From Bacteroidetes bacterium UBA4416 (lineage in GTDB: Bacteria; Bacteroidota; Bacteroidia; B-17B0; Aurantibacillaceae): a DNA stretch of 36,444 bases. Positions 1 to 8,900 of this stretch are shown in pieces (the first letter of the stretch is position 1; each line of letters opens with the position of its first letter). The notes under the pieces were generated by a model that did no database searches, was not told the origin of the DNA, and saw only the letters and a program-made list of their open reading frames with translations. The position numbers were made by a program, and so were the translations under genes. Location of the stretch: assembly GCA_002390745.1 (NCBI GenBank), contig DGQK01000016.1, forward strand, positions 1-36,444, read 5' to 3'.

Positions 1-10
1 AAATGAGAAC

Positions 11-37
11 CGGTGGCTGAGGCTCTCGAAGCCACCG
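11..37. repeat. REP-like intergenic palindrome
   Basis: CGGTGGCT (11-18) is the exact inverse of AGCCACCG (30-37), and the 11-nt centre contains a further GAG/CTC pairing. Read on the minus strand the core resembles the GGCTTCGACAGGCTCAGCC-type palindrome that I remember as scattered through intergenic regions of many bacteria. It lies just upstream of the helicase gene and may mark the 3' end of a gene outside the window. There is no T-run after it, so I do not call it a terminator. Confidence 0.45.
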
Positions 38-97
38 AAGTTGCAGCCGAGCCACCACTCACAAAAAATAATTCCTTACCTTCGGCGCCTGTAAACC

Positions 98-2587
98 ATG
101 TCCTTCAATCCCTTACATAGCGAGCTTCCCGTCGTAGAGATCATTCCTCAGGTACGCGCTTCTCTCAAAACAAATCCCACACTCATCATCGGCGCACCTC
201 CGGGAGCAGGAAAAAGTACCTTGCTGCCGCTGGCCCTCTTTGAAGAAGACTGGCTCGAAGGCAAAAAGGTGATCATGCTGGAACCCCGCCGGCTGGCGGC
301 CCGCAGCATTGCCACGCGCATGTCGGACCTGCTGGAGGAAGAAACCGGCAAGACCGTGGGCTACCGCATCCGCTTCGAAAACTGCGTGAGCGCACAAACA
401 AAGATTGAAGTGGTGACGGAAGGAATCCTCACACGCATGCTGCAAAGCGACAATGCCCTGGAGCAGGTAGGCCTGGTGATATTCGATGAATTTCACGAGC
501 GGAACTTACAGGCCGATCTTGCACTGGCACTCTGCCGCGAAGCACAGCAGGTCCTGCGCCCCGACCTGAGGATCATGATCATGTCGGCAACGCTCAACAT
601 CCCGCAATTACAAACCTTGCTTAACGCACCGGTGATCGAGAGCAAGGGCAGGCAGTACCCGGTGGAGATCATCCACGCAGGCGATGCCGACGAATACCTG
701 CTGCCTGAATTGATGGCGCAGGCCATTGCACGTGCCGTGAAAGAGCAGGAGGGCGATGTGCTGGCCTTTCTGCCCGGAGAAGGAGAGATCCGTAAATGCG
801 AAGAGATTTTAGATACACAGCTTCCGGATTTTAAGATTCACCCTTTATATGGCATGCTGCCTCAGAAAGAGCAGTATGCCGCCATCATGCCCAACCGACA
901 GGGGAAGCGTAAAATTGTGCTCGCAACTTCTATTGCCGAAACCAGCTTAACCATCGAAGGTATCCGCATTGTGGTGGATTCGGGCTTTGGGCGCAGCTCG
1001 CGCTTCGATCCGGCTTCGGGCTTATCGCGACTGGAAACCTTACGCATCTCCAAAGATGCTGCCGATCAGCGAGCGGGCAGGGCAGGGCGACTCAGCAGCG
1101 GTGTCTGCTATCGCCTCTGGACCAAGGCTACACACGAACGCCTGGCTGAACACCGCGTGCCGGAGATCATGGAGGCCGATCTCTGTTCTCTGGTGCTTGA
1201 GCTTTCCAAATGGGGAACCGATGATATCACGCAACTGTGTTGGCTAACCTTGCCACCTAAAAGCAGCCTGCAACAAGCCTATGATACCTTACAACAGATA
1301 GGCGCTCTTGAAAACGGAAAAATCACGGAGCATGGACGGCAGGTACATCAGCTGGCCTGTCACCCGCGCATTGCACATATGCTCATCCTGGCGGAAACCA
1401 CAGAGATGAAACAACTGGCCTGCGACATTGCCGCTGTGCTCGAAGAACGCGATCCTTTGCCGAAAGACAGCGGCATTGATCTTAACTTGCGGATCGAAGC
1501 CCTGAGAAGAGGCCGGAATAACAATAGCCTGACCCATAAATTCAAACGCATCGAAAAAAATTCGGCGAGCTACCGCAGGCTGTTGAAGCTTGAGGCAGGG
1601 AATGATCCGGTCGATCCTTCGGAAACAGGCTTATTGCTGGCTTACGCTTATCCGGAGCGCATTGCTTCCGCCAAACCCGGCAACAATGCCCAGTTCCAGC
1701 TGGCCAATGGAAAAATTGCGACAGCCGGCCATAAAGACGACCTCGCCCATGAGCCCTGGCTGGCAGTAGCCAACATGGACCTGCGCGATGGTCTCGGAAA
1801 GATCTTCCTGGCCGCACCACTCAACCCGACAGACCTCATTCACCTGGTCAAAGAAAAGCAAAACATCAGTTGGGACACGCGGAAAGGCGGACTCATTGCC
1901 GCCAGGGAACTGAAAATCGGAAGCATTGTGCTCCAGTCAAAACCTCTGACGAATCCCGATGATAGCCTGGTGCTGGATGCCATTTGCCAGGCCATTAAGC
2001 TGGAAGGAGAAAGCCTGCTCGATTTATCGGATCATACTTTCATCCAATTACGTCACCGCATCTCCAGCCTTGGTGTCTGGAATCCCCATGAAAACTGGCC
2101 TTCCATGGATAGTTCGCATTTGCTGGCAACAGCCAAAGACTGGCTTGGACCTTACCTGAAAGGCATAAAAAAAACCGAGGACCTGAAGAAGCTCGACCTG
2201 GCGGCAGCCTTGTTACACTCGCTGAGCTGGGAGCAGCAACAGGCCCTGGAGCAATTGGCACCGGCGAAGCTTCAGGTCCCCAGTGGATCAAAGCTCCCGA
2301 TCGAATACCTTTTGAATGGCGCCGCTCCCATCTTGTCGGTACGTTTGCAGGAAGTGTTTGGCCTCAGCGATACGCCTGCCGTCAACAACCGGAAGAACTC
2401 GTTAGTGATGCACCTGCTTTCGCCCGGCTACAAGCCTGTGCAGGTAACGACCGACCTCAAGAGCTTTTGGAACAATACCTACCACGAAGTCAAAAAAGAA
2501 TTGCAGCGCCGTTATCCCAAACATGCCTGGCCCGACGATCCCTGGAATGCCGCACCGGTAGCCAAAGGCAGAAGCACCAAGCAATAG
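98..2587 (+). CDS. hrpB: ATP-dependent RNA helicase HrpB (DEAH/DExH family)
   Basis: 829 residues, close to the usual HrpB length. The motifs are in canonical order: Walker A GAPPGAGKST at residues 32-41, motif II DEFH at 130-133, motif III SAT at 163-165, and motif VI QRAGRAGR at 324-331. A helicase-associated region and an HrpB-type C-terminal domain follow, ending with the HAWPDDPWNAAP stretch typical of the family. The protein is expected to be a cytoplasmic ATP-driven RNA helicase; the physiological role of HrpB is poorly defined in most bacteria. The start codon ATG at 98 directly precedes the conserved N-terminus, and a weak -7-like box (TACCTTCG, 77-84) lies 13 nt before it. The gene appears to be transcribed alone; the next gene has its own promoter. 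No truncation or frameshift is visible. Confidence 0.95.
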   Translation: MSFNPLHSELPVVEIIPQVRASLKTNPTLIIGAPPGAGKSTLLPLALFEEDWLEGKKVIMLEPRRLAARSIATRMSDLLEEETGKTVGYRIRFENCVSAQTKIEVVTEGILTRMLQSDNALEQVGLVIFDEFHERNLQADLALALCREAQQVLRPDLRIMIMSATLNIPQLQTLLNAPVIESKGRQYPVEIIHAGDADEYLLPELMAQAIARAVKEQEGDVLAFLPGEGEIRKCEEILDTQLPDFKIHPLYGMLPQKEQYAAIMPNRQGKRKIVLATSIAETSLTIEGIRIVVDSGFGRSSRFDPASGLSRLETLRISKDAADQRAGRAGRLSSGVCYRLWTKATHERLAEHRVPEIMEADLCSLVLELSKWGTDDITQLCWLTLPPKSSLQQAYDTLQQIGALENGKITEHGRQVHQLACHPRIAHMLILAETTEMKQLACDIAAVLEERDPLPKDSGIDLNLRIEALRRGRNNNSLTHKFKRIEKNSASYRRLLKLEAGNDPVDPSETGLLLAYAYPERIASAKPGNNAQFQLANGKIATAGHKDDLAHEPWLAVANMDLRDGLGKIFLAAPLNPTDLIHLVKEKQNISWDTRKGGLIAARELKIGSIVLQSKPLTNPDDSLVLDAICQAIKLEGESLLDLSDHTFIQLRHRISSLGVWNPHENWPSMDSSHLLATAKDWLGPYLKGIKKTEDLKKLDLAAALLHSLSWEQQQALEQLAPAKLQVPSGSKLPIEYLLNGAAPILSVRLQEVFGLSDTPAVNNRKNSLVMHLLSPGYKPVQVTTDLKSFWNNTYHEVKKELQRRYPKHAWPDDPWNAAPVAKGRSTKQ

Positions 2588-2742
2588 CGTTTTAATCACG
2601 ACAGTCAGAGGAAGCGGAAAGACATCACAAGTGCTTTTCCTGGTAGAAGTTCTAAAACATAGTGGATGATTCCCCGCTCGGGCTTTTCGGTTCCCAAAAC
2701 GTAATCTGTGCTCTGTTTTAAACCACATAGCAAAAAATCCCC

Positions 2743-2750
2743 TATCTTTG
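2743..2750 (+). promoter_or_regulatory. Bacteroidota -7 box (TATCTTTG)
   Basis: TATCTTTG matches the Bacteroidota sigma-ABfr -7 consensus TAnnTTTG exactly and ends 8 nt before the ATG at 2759. I see no clear TTG at the -33 position. The box lies inside an upstream in-frame extension that begins at 2708, which argues that translation really starts at 2759. Confidence 0.6.
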
Positions 2751-2758
2751 TAAACGCT

Positions 2759-3121
2759 ATGCCGGACACACAGGAAATAACCAAAGAAGAAGTTACAACG
2801 CAGATCAAGCCCCTCGAAAGCGAGGAGCGCCAGACAATCGTGCACTGCAGTTGCGGCACAGACGATGCCTACCGCATCTGGCCTACAACCTATTTGCTGG
2901 AACATGGTTCGGGCAGAAAAGCAAAGCTCATTACAGCATTCAATATTTCCTTTGCGCCCCAATGGACGCTCAGCGACGGCAAAGGCTTCACCCTGATCTT
3001 TGAAGGACTGAGCAAAGGCTGCACGATGTTCGATCTGATCGAAAATATTCCCTTCGACGGCGGCTTCGAAGCCAGGAACATTCCGCGCAACAACATGGAT
3101 GTCTATCAGGTAAGGTTTTAA
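2759..3121 (+). CDS. Conserved-looking hypothetical protein, 120 aa
   Basis: I do not recognise the family. The protein begins MPDTQEITKEEV, has an acidic N-terminal third, and then a compact part with a CSCG pair (about residue 31) and a central RIWPTTYLL stretch. It has no signal peptide and no membrane segment, so it is probably cytosolic. An in-frame start exists 51 nt upstream at 2708, but a perfect -7 promoter box (2743-2750) lies between the two starts, so I place the start at 2759. The predicted mRNA leader is only a few bases long. It stands alone between hrpB and the metallophosphoesterase gene. The 246-bp gap after it (3122-3367) is AT-rich and holds nothing I can name. Confidence 0.7.
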   Translation: MPDTQEITKEEVTTQIKPLESEERQTIVHCSCGTDDAYRIWPTTYLLEHGSGRKAKLITAFNISFAPQWTLSDGKGFTLIFEGLSKGCTMFDLIENIPFDGGFEARNIPRNNMDVYQVRF

Positions 3122-3367
3122 GTTTTTGAAACCAGGTTATCCGAAAACACCGGTGCTTACAACGTAATCCTATTGATTTTAAATTAAATCATCATTTAAA
3201 AATATGCGTGGGCGCCGCTGGTGTACGGTGAATTTTCATTTTGTAGATGAGCCCGAAGAGCTATGGTTTTCTTTCGGTTTCGAATCTTAAAAATGAAAGA
3301 AGCGGATCGCTACCGTTTTGACAAAAAAAGAAAGTAAAAAACAGTAACCTTACAATGTTTATAAACC

Positions 3368-3994
3368 ATGAAAATCCTTGCCATCTCAGACACTCACGGC
3401 CAGCACAGCAAGCTGAAACTGCCGGATGCCGACATGATCCTTCATGCAGGCGATATCAGCAAAAGAGGCGAGGAGCCTGAGATCCTCGCTTTCCTCGACT
3501 GGTTCGGGCACCTGGATTACCGCTATAAAATCTTCATTGCCGGAAACCACGATTTCTATTTTGAAAAATCATCGGCCGAAAAAATAAGGGAGGTCATCCC
3601 TGATAATCTCATTTACCTTTGCGACAGTGGTGTTACCATTGAGGGAATCAACATCTGGGGGGCGCCGGTTACACCTACGTTTTTCGACTGGGCATTCAAC
3701 CGCGACCGTGGCGGGGCAATCTCCAGGCACTGGGATCTGATCCCGGAAGGAACGGATATCCTGATGACACACGGGCCAGTGGCAGGCATCCTCGATACAA
3801 CATGTCGTGGCGAAGCGGTAGGTTGTGCTGATCTGCTGAAAAGAGTGCAGGAGCTAAAACCGAAGTACTATATCGGTGGGCACATCCACGAAGCTTATGG
3901 GAAACAGGAATCGCAGGGCACGACTTTTTTCAATGCCTCGGTGCTCGACGAGCGCTACCGCCTGAAAAACGAAGCCTGGCTGTTTGACTATTAA
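3368..3994 (+). CDS. Calcineurin-like metallophosphoesterase (MPPED-like)
   Basis: 208 residues with the complete metal-ligand set of the calcineurin-like phosphoesterase fold: SDTH (D8, H10), HAGD (D29), GNHD (N60, H61), THGP (H135) and GGHIH (H172, H174). The compact single-domain size and the motif spacing resemble the MPPED1/MPPED2-type metallophosphodiesterases found in many Bacteroidota. It is expected to hydrolyse phosphodiester or phosphomonoester bonds with two bound metal ions in the cytoplasm; the sequence does not reveal the substrate. There is no signal peptide. The gene ends 5 bp from the convergent stop of the TPR gene at 4000, with no evident terminator between them. Confidence 0.88.
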   Translation: MKILAISDTHGQHSKLKLPDADMILHAGDISKRGEEPEILAFLDWFGHLDYRYKIFIAGNHDFYFEKSSAEKIREVIPDNLIYLCDSGVTIEGINIWGAPVTPTFFDWAFNRDRGGAISRHWDLIPEGTDILMTHGPVAGILDTTCRGEAVGCADLLKRVQELKPKYYIGGHIHEAYGKQESQGTTFFNASVLDERYRLKNEAWLFDY

Positions 3995-3999
3995 ACCGG

Positions 4000-4869
4000 T
4001 TATTTATTAAGATTACTTACAGATTGTAAGCCCTGTGGGATCTTTGGCTCCTCGTAATCGTACATGCTGATGTACAGGGATTTGATCTTCCCGTCAAGCT
4101 CAAGCTCATAATGGTCGCATAAGGCCATTCCCATCACACTCCGGGTATTGGTATAAGCGCAGCAGCTGCCCAAGCGTTTATACCTCAGGGCCTCTCCATG
4201 ACTGTCGCGCAGCATCGATAAATACGTTCTTTCCCGTTGAACGGAGATGCCGATCTTGATTGGATTTTTTTCAGAAAAGCCGTAGGTCTCGTCTGCAGCA
4301 GGAGTCGTCAGGGACTTCAGCAGATAACGCTGCATGGTAACGGAATTGGTATCGCAATACTTCCGGATCATGTGATAAGCATCAACATAACCGTACTGAA
4401 GCGCTTTTTGAAAATTCGCACAGGCTTCTGTCATCCGCTCTTGTTTCTTGTAGGTCAAAGCCTTGTTGGAATAGGCATCGGCAAAGGTGGAGTCAATCCG
4501 GAGGGCCAGGTCATAATCGGCCATAGCTTTATCCAACTTATCCTGTGTGTAATATAAATTTCCCCTGAGGCGTATGGCTTCCTTAAAGCTGTGGTCTTTC
4601 TCATAAGCCATTGTCAAACCCGCGATAGCGCTGTCCAAATTGTTTAATTCGACATACACACCGGCCTTTTTGCAATACAAGTCGGGCAGACTTTCCGATT
4701 GGGGATTCTTAGCGATGAATTTATTCAGAAGATTCATGGCTTCCGGATAATTTTTCTCCTGTACCCTGGCATAATATTTTTCATAGAGCTTTTGCTCTTT
4801 CTTTTGTGAAAAGCCCGGAAAGGCGATGAACAGGGCTACAAGGATCAGGAAGATGTCAGTTGTTTTCAA
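4000..4869 (-). CDS. Secreted TPR-repeat protein
   Basis: 289 residues. An N-terminal signal peptide (MKTTDIFLILVALFIAFPGFSQ) with probable cleavage near residue 22 is followed by three to four tetratricopeptide units between about residues 28 and 165, for example the unit ending LDKAMADYDLALRIDSTFADAY. The last 110 residues form a separate module with a double cysteine (SCCAY) and are not recognisable. TPR modules mediate protein-protein contacts, so a periplasmic scaffold role is plausible. It lies 26 nt downstream of the OmpA-like lipoprotein gene in the same direction, so the two are probably co-transcribed and may act together at the envelope. The specific function is unknown. Confidence 0.8.
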   Translation of the reverse strand: MKTTDIFLILVALFIAFPGFSQKKEQKLYEKYYARVQEKNYPEAMNLLNKFIAKNPQSESLPDLYCKKAGVYVELNNLDSAIAGLTMAYEKDHSFKEAIRLRGNLYYTQDKLDKAMADYDLALRIDSTFADAYSNKALTYKKQERMTEACANFQKALQYGYVDAYHMIRKYCDTNSVTMQRYLLKSLTTPAADETYGFSEKNPIKIGISVQRERTYLSMLRDSHGEALRYKRLGSCCAYTNTRSVMGMALCDHYELELDGKIKSLYISMYDYEEPKIPQGLQSVSNLNK

Positions 4870-4895
4870 GCTTGTTTTGTTTTAAGATAAGGGAA

Positions 4896-5378
4896 TCAGG
4901 GAGCTTTCACTTCCGTAATGATGAGCTCTGTGCGGGTGTTGATGTTATGAAGTTTTTGTTGCTCTTCGGGAGTTTTGGCTTTTTTGATCTGCGCCTCACT
5001 CATCAGTAATTTGCTTTCTCCATAGCCTTTATAGCTTAATGCTGAAGAATCGACCCCGAAATAATTTACCAGAGTTTCCCGGACACGCCTGGCCCTGAAA
5101 TCGGATAACCTGTTATTCATTTCCGCCGATCCACGGTAGCTCATGTGAACAGCTACTTCCGCCTTCAGTTCGGGATGGTGCTTTAAAAATTCCGCGACGG
5201 GTTTAATGGAGTCCAGTTGCTCATCCCAACAACAGGGCAGGGATAAGGCAAAGATAAAAGCAGGAAAGAGGACAATATCCCCTTTCTGAAACACCGGGTC
5301 CTTCAAGGTCTTGTTGGCCTGCCCGCAGGAGGCATACGACTGAAGGATACAACAGGAAACGGCGATTTTTTTCAGCAT
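4896..5378 (-). CDS. OmpA-family peptidoglycan-binding (lipo)protein, short form
   Basis: 160 residues. A hydrophobic leader ends in a possible lipobox, YASC, with Cys18, so it may be an outer-membrane lipoprotein. After about 40 residues comes an OmpA C-terminal-like domain with the recognisable core NNRLSDFRARRVRETLVNYF, then SYKGYGESK, and a closing NTRTELIIT where the NRRVEI-type motif usually sits. This domain normally binds peptidoglycan diaminopimelate non-covalently. No beta-barrel precedes the domain. It is the first gene of a two-gene unit with the TPR protein. The DxxxR-type ligands are only partly conserved (N and R present), so peptidoglycan binding is likely but not certain. Confidence 0.78.
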   Translation of the reverse strand: MLKKIAVSCCILQSYASCGQANKTLKDPVFQKGDIVLFPAFIFALSLPCCWDEQLDSIKPVAEFLKHHPELKAEVAVHMSYRGSAEMNNRLSDFRARRVRETLVNYFGVDSSALSYKGYGESKLLMSEAQIKKAKTPEEQQKLHNINTRTELIITEVKAP

Positions 5379-5616
5379 GCTTCATCCGGGTTAGGAGGTA
5401 TGAAATTACACAAAAAGCCGCATTCTTTCGATCTTCCCTGTCAAAATCACAGGCATTGTCTTTGTATCTTCTGACTCATCGCAACACACAAACAGAAGCC
5501 TAAAGGGAAAGCAGGAACCAATCCTTGCTGGAAAGGTTATATCAAGCCGGGAATGAAAATGAAGAATGGAAAAAAGTTCCCGACGGTGTACCGGGCAAAA
5601 CGAAACGCTCATCATC

Positions 5617-5805
5617 ATGAAAACCTTAATCACCAGGAACCAGGCAGGAAGGATCATCCGCGTGATCCGTAAGGGCTATACGGAATTTACCTTCACCATC
5701 CTGCTTCAAACCATACAATACCGCTCGCATTACCATCACCGCCGGTTGAGGATTTTCACACACAATGGCCCTGGACTCAACAAGAAAAGCGACAAAGCGG
5801 CTTAA
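5617..5805 (+). CDS. Possible small basic protein, 62 aa (doubtful)
   Basis: An ATG-initiated frame encodes MKTLITRNQAGRIIRVIRKG and continues with a basic, His/Arg-rich sequence (RSHYHHRRLRIF). I recognise no domain. No convincing -7 box or ribosome-binding site precedes it. Its base composition is like coding DNA, which is the only reason to keep it. A longer frame in phase starts at 5566. It may be a chance ORF. Confidence 0.25.
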   Translation: MKTLITRNQAGRIIRVIRKGYTEFTFTILLQTIQYRSHYHHRRLRIFTHNGPGLNKKSDKAA

Positions 5806-5844
5806 GCGATAAAGGGTTCAGCCTGCAAAAGCTTCCGGTCAACT

Positions 5845-5874
5845 AAAAAGGCTGTCACCTTTAAGATGACAGCC
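5845..5874 (-). terminator. Rho-independent terminator of the giant adhesin gene
   Basis: On the minus strand GGCTGTCA (5874-5867) pairs perfectly with TGACAGCC (5857-5850) around a 9-nt loop and is followed by TTTTT (5849-5845). It begins 29 nt after the stop of the 5903-12409 gene, as expected for its transcript end. Confidence 0.85.
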
Positions 5875-5902
5875 TCTCCATAATAAAGCAGAACTTCTTA
5901 AC

Positions 5903-8900
5903 CTACCGTATCAGCAGGGCATAGCCAGGGAACAAATGCTCTTTGTCCTTTTTATCGACCACTTTGATGAGGTAGTAATACGTGGCATCCGGGCACTTCT
6001 CGCCATTGGCAGCCATTCCGTCCCAGGAAGCATTCAGCACATCCCAACTGTAGAGCAATTGACCCCAGCGATTATAAATATACCCCTCTGCCGATTTAGC
6101 CCCTTTGATATTCACATGGAAAAAATCGTTCACGCCATCACCATTTGGTGTAAACACATTTGGTACAATCACTGTGAGATCATCCTCTACTTTAATGATC
6201 ACCGTCGCCGTATCGAGGCATCCGCTTTCAAGATCAGTCACCGTTAAGGTAACCGTATAAATTGCTTCGGAGTTGAAGATGTGATTTGGATTCATTACAC
6301 CTGCGCCGCTATTGTCCCCGAAATTCCAGTTGAAACTATCCGAAGAAGTAACGCCCGTGCTGTTACTGCCTGTAAAGTTTACGGCTAAGGGTGCACTGCC
6401 GCTATACACATCCGCAGAAGCAATCGCCTGGATATTGTAGAAGTTTCCTGTCACCATCGCCACATTGCTCTTACAGCTACCGATCACCCCCTGAACATAA
6501 TACGTGTAAGTACCGTTTGCAGAAGGCGTGGTTTGATAGGTGTTGGAGTTGGCCTGTACCAGGTTCGTAAGGGCTGCGTCGCTGTACCAGTTCACGCTGG
6601 CGCCACTTCCGAAATTAGCAGCAAGGCTCAGCTGCTGCCCATAGCAGGTCGAATCTCCCGAAGTGGAAAGCAGGGCAGGAGCAGCGTTCACAAGAAGCTG
6701 CACCGTATCCATGGCTGTACAATTAGTGGTATTGTCTGTAACCGTAAGCGTATAGATCCCCGCTTCATTGGCTTGGATGGAAGGGAATTGAGGATTCTGA
6801 TTTGTACTCGAAAAATTGTTAGGCCCCGTCCAGCTGTATGAACCTCCTCCGGTACCGCTGAGGTTGGCTACCGATCCCGCACACAGCACATAAGCCGCCG
6901 CTGAGGCATTGACCATGATCTGCGGATACACATTCACCGCCAGGGTTTGTGAAGAAGCGCAGGCTCCCGCAGATGCTGTAACCGTATACGTTCCCGAATT
7001 GGACGTCGTGGCATTGGGAATGCTCGGATTAGTGCTGTTGGCAACTGTGTAAGAACCGGGGCCAGCCCACGAATAGGTAAAAGGACCTGAACCCGCATTG
7101 AACTGGATCGTTTCACCATAGCAGATATTCGCGCCGTTTGTACTCAGTGTAAAGCTCGGCAGCGTAACGATCGTCACGGAAGCAACCGCTGTAGAAGAGC
7201 AGGAGTTAGCGTCCGTCACCGTCACCGTATAATCTCCCACATTAGCTGAACCCGCATTGGGAATGGATGGATTTTGCGTGGTATTGCTGTAGCCATTAGG
7301 TCCCGACCAGCTGTAAGCCGTTCCTCCGCCCGAGTTGAGGTTAATCGTCCCGCCCACACAGATCACATTCGGGTTGGCACTGGCCGTTGCCGTTGGATTG
7401 GCATTGATGACAATAGTCAATGTTCTCGTCCCGGGGCAGTTATTCACATCCGTTACCGAAAGCGTATACACTCCGGAGGCAGACCCCGTAACGTTAGGGA
7501 TCTGCGGACTTTGGCTGGTAGACGAAAAGCTTCCCGGTCCGTTCCATTGATAGGAGCTGCCGCCATTGCCGATCAGCTGCAAGGTGCTGCCCTGGCAAAC
7601 AGCCGTGCTGCTGGCAGTTGCAGTAAGCGATACAGGCGCATATACATTCACTGCCAGGGTTTGAGAAGCCGTGCAGGAGCCTGTGTTGGCCGTTACGGTA
7701 TAAGTTCCGGAATTGCTGATGCCTGCACCGTTGATGAAAGGACTGGCATTGTTATTTACGCTGAAAGTAGCAGGCCCCGTCCAGGAATAAGTATTTGCAG
7801 AAGAGCCTGCATTGAACTGGATCGTCGCGCCATTACAGATATTCGCTGCATTAACCGATGAGGTAAAGGAAGGCAAAGCGTTCACGCTCACACTCGTTAC
7901 TGCAGATGCCGTACAACTGTTGGCACCCGTTACCACTACGGTATAATTTCCCGCGTTGGCGGTGCCTGCATTCGGGATCGTTGGGGATTGCGTTCCGTTA
8001 GAGTAGGCATTAGGCCCGGTCCAACTGTATGAAGAACCACCGCCTGCGGCCAGGCTGATGCTTTGCCCGGCACAGATCGCCGAAGGATTGGCTGTCGCGG
8101 TCGGTACAGGGTTGGCATTTACCGCAAGGCTCAGGGTAGCAAGGCCTGTGCAGCCGCTGGCATTTGTCACCCTCAGGGTATAAGTGCCCGCAGCTACCGT
8201 AGAAGCATTCGGTATGGAAGGGTTCTGGCTGTTGGAAGAAAAACCGCCCGGGCCTGTCCAGGTATAAGATGTTGCCGAAGACGCAAAGAGGCTGATCGTA
8301 TTGCCCACGCAATAAGCTGTTTGGGTTGCTGTGGCATTCGGAGCAGGCAGCGCATTCACCGCTACCGTAACACTCGTAGCCGGTCCGCTGCAACCCGAAG
8401 CCGTCATGTAAACCGAATACACGCCGCCGTTGGCGGTAGTGGCATTGGGAATAGACGGGTTTTGCGTAGTGGTCGTAAAGCTGTTGGGGCCCGACCAGGT
8501 ATACGTTCCGCCCGAAGCACTGTTGGCATTCAGGTTGATCGTTTGCCCCACGCATACAGAAGTCGCTGTGGCATTGGCTGTTGGTGCCGCCGGAGCTCCC
8601 GGGTTGGTAATGCTGTAAGGCCCGAAGTTGTTCAGGCAGCCGTTTCCATCCCTTACCTGCAGGTTGTAAGTACCCGCCGGCTGGTTATTGAGGTTTGGCG
8701 TAGAGCCCACAGTCGTTGCGCCGTTTGTCCAGGTATAAGAGATAACCGGTGTTCCGCTTACCGTTACATTGGTAATAGATCCTGTAGCAGCGCTGCAATT
8801 GCTCGGCGCAATAGTAGGCGTTGAGCTTAGCTGCGGAAGGGCATTGACATTCACTGTAGCCGTAGCGCTGTTGCTGCAGGAACTCAGGGCCGTTCCGGTA

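Larger units (their letters stand above)
5379..5902. other. Intergenic region with one doubtful small ORF and one terminator
   Basis: This 524-bp stretch lies between the divergent/convergent ends of the OmpA-like gene and the giant adhesin gene. Apart from the doubtful reading frame at 5617-5805 and the minus-strand terminator at 5845-5874 I see no tRNA, ncRNA or mobile-element signal. It must contain the minus-strand promoter for the OmpA-TPR pair, but I cannot find a convincing -33/-7 pair. Confidence 0.5.

Noticed and set aside
2708..2758. ATG/alternative start 51 nt upstream for the 120-residue protein
   Set aside because: An exact -7 box (2743-2750) lies downstream of that start.
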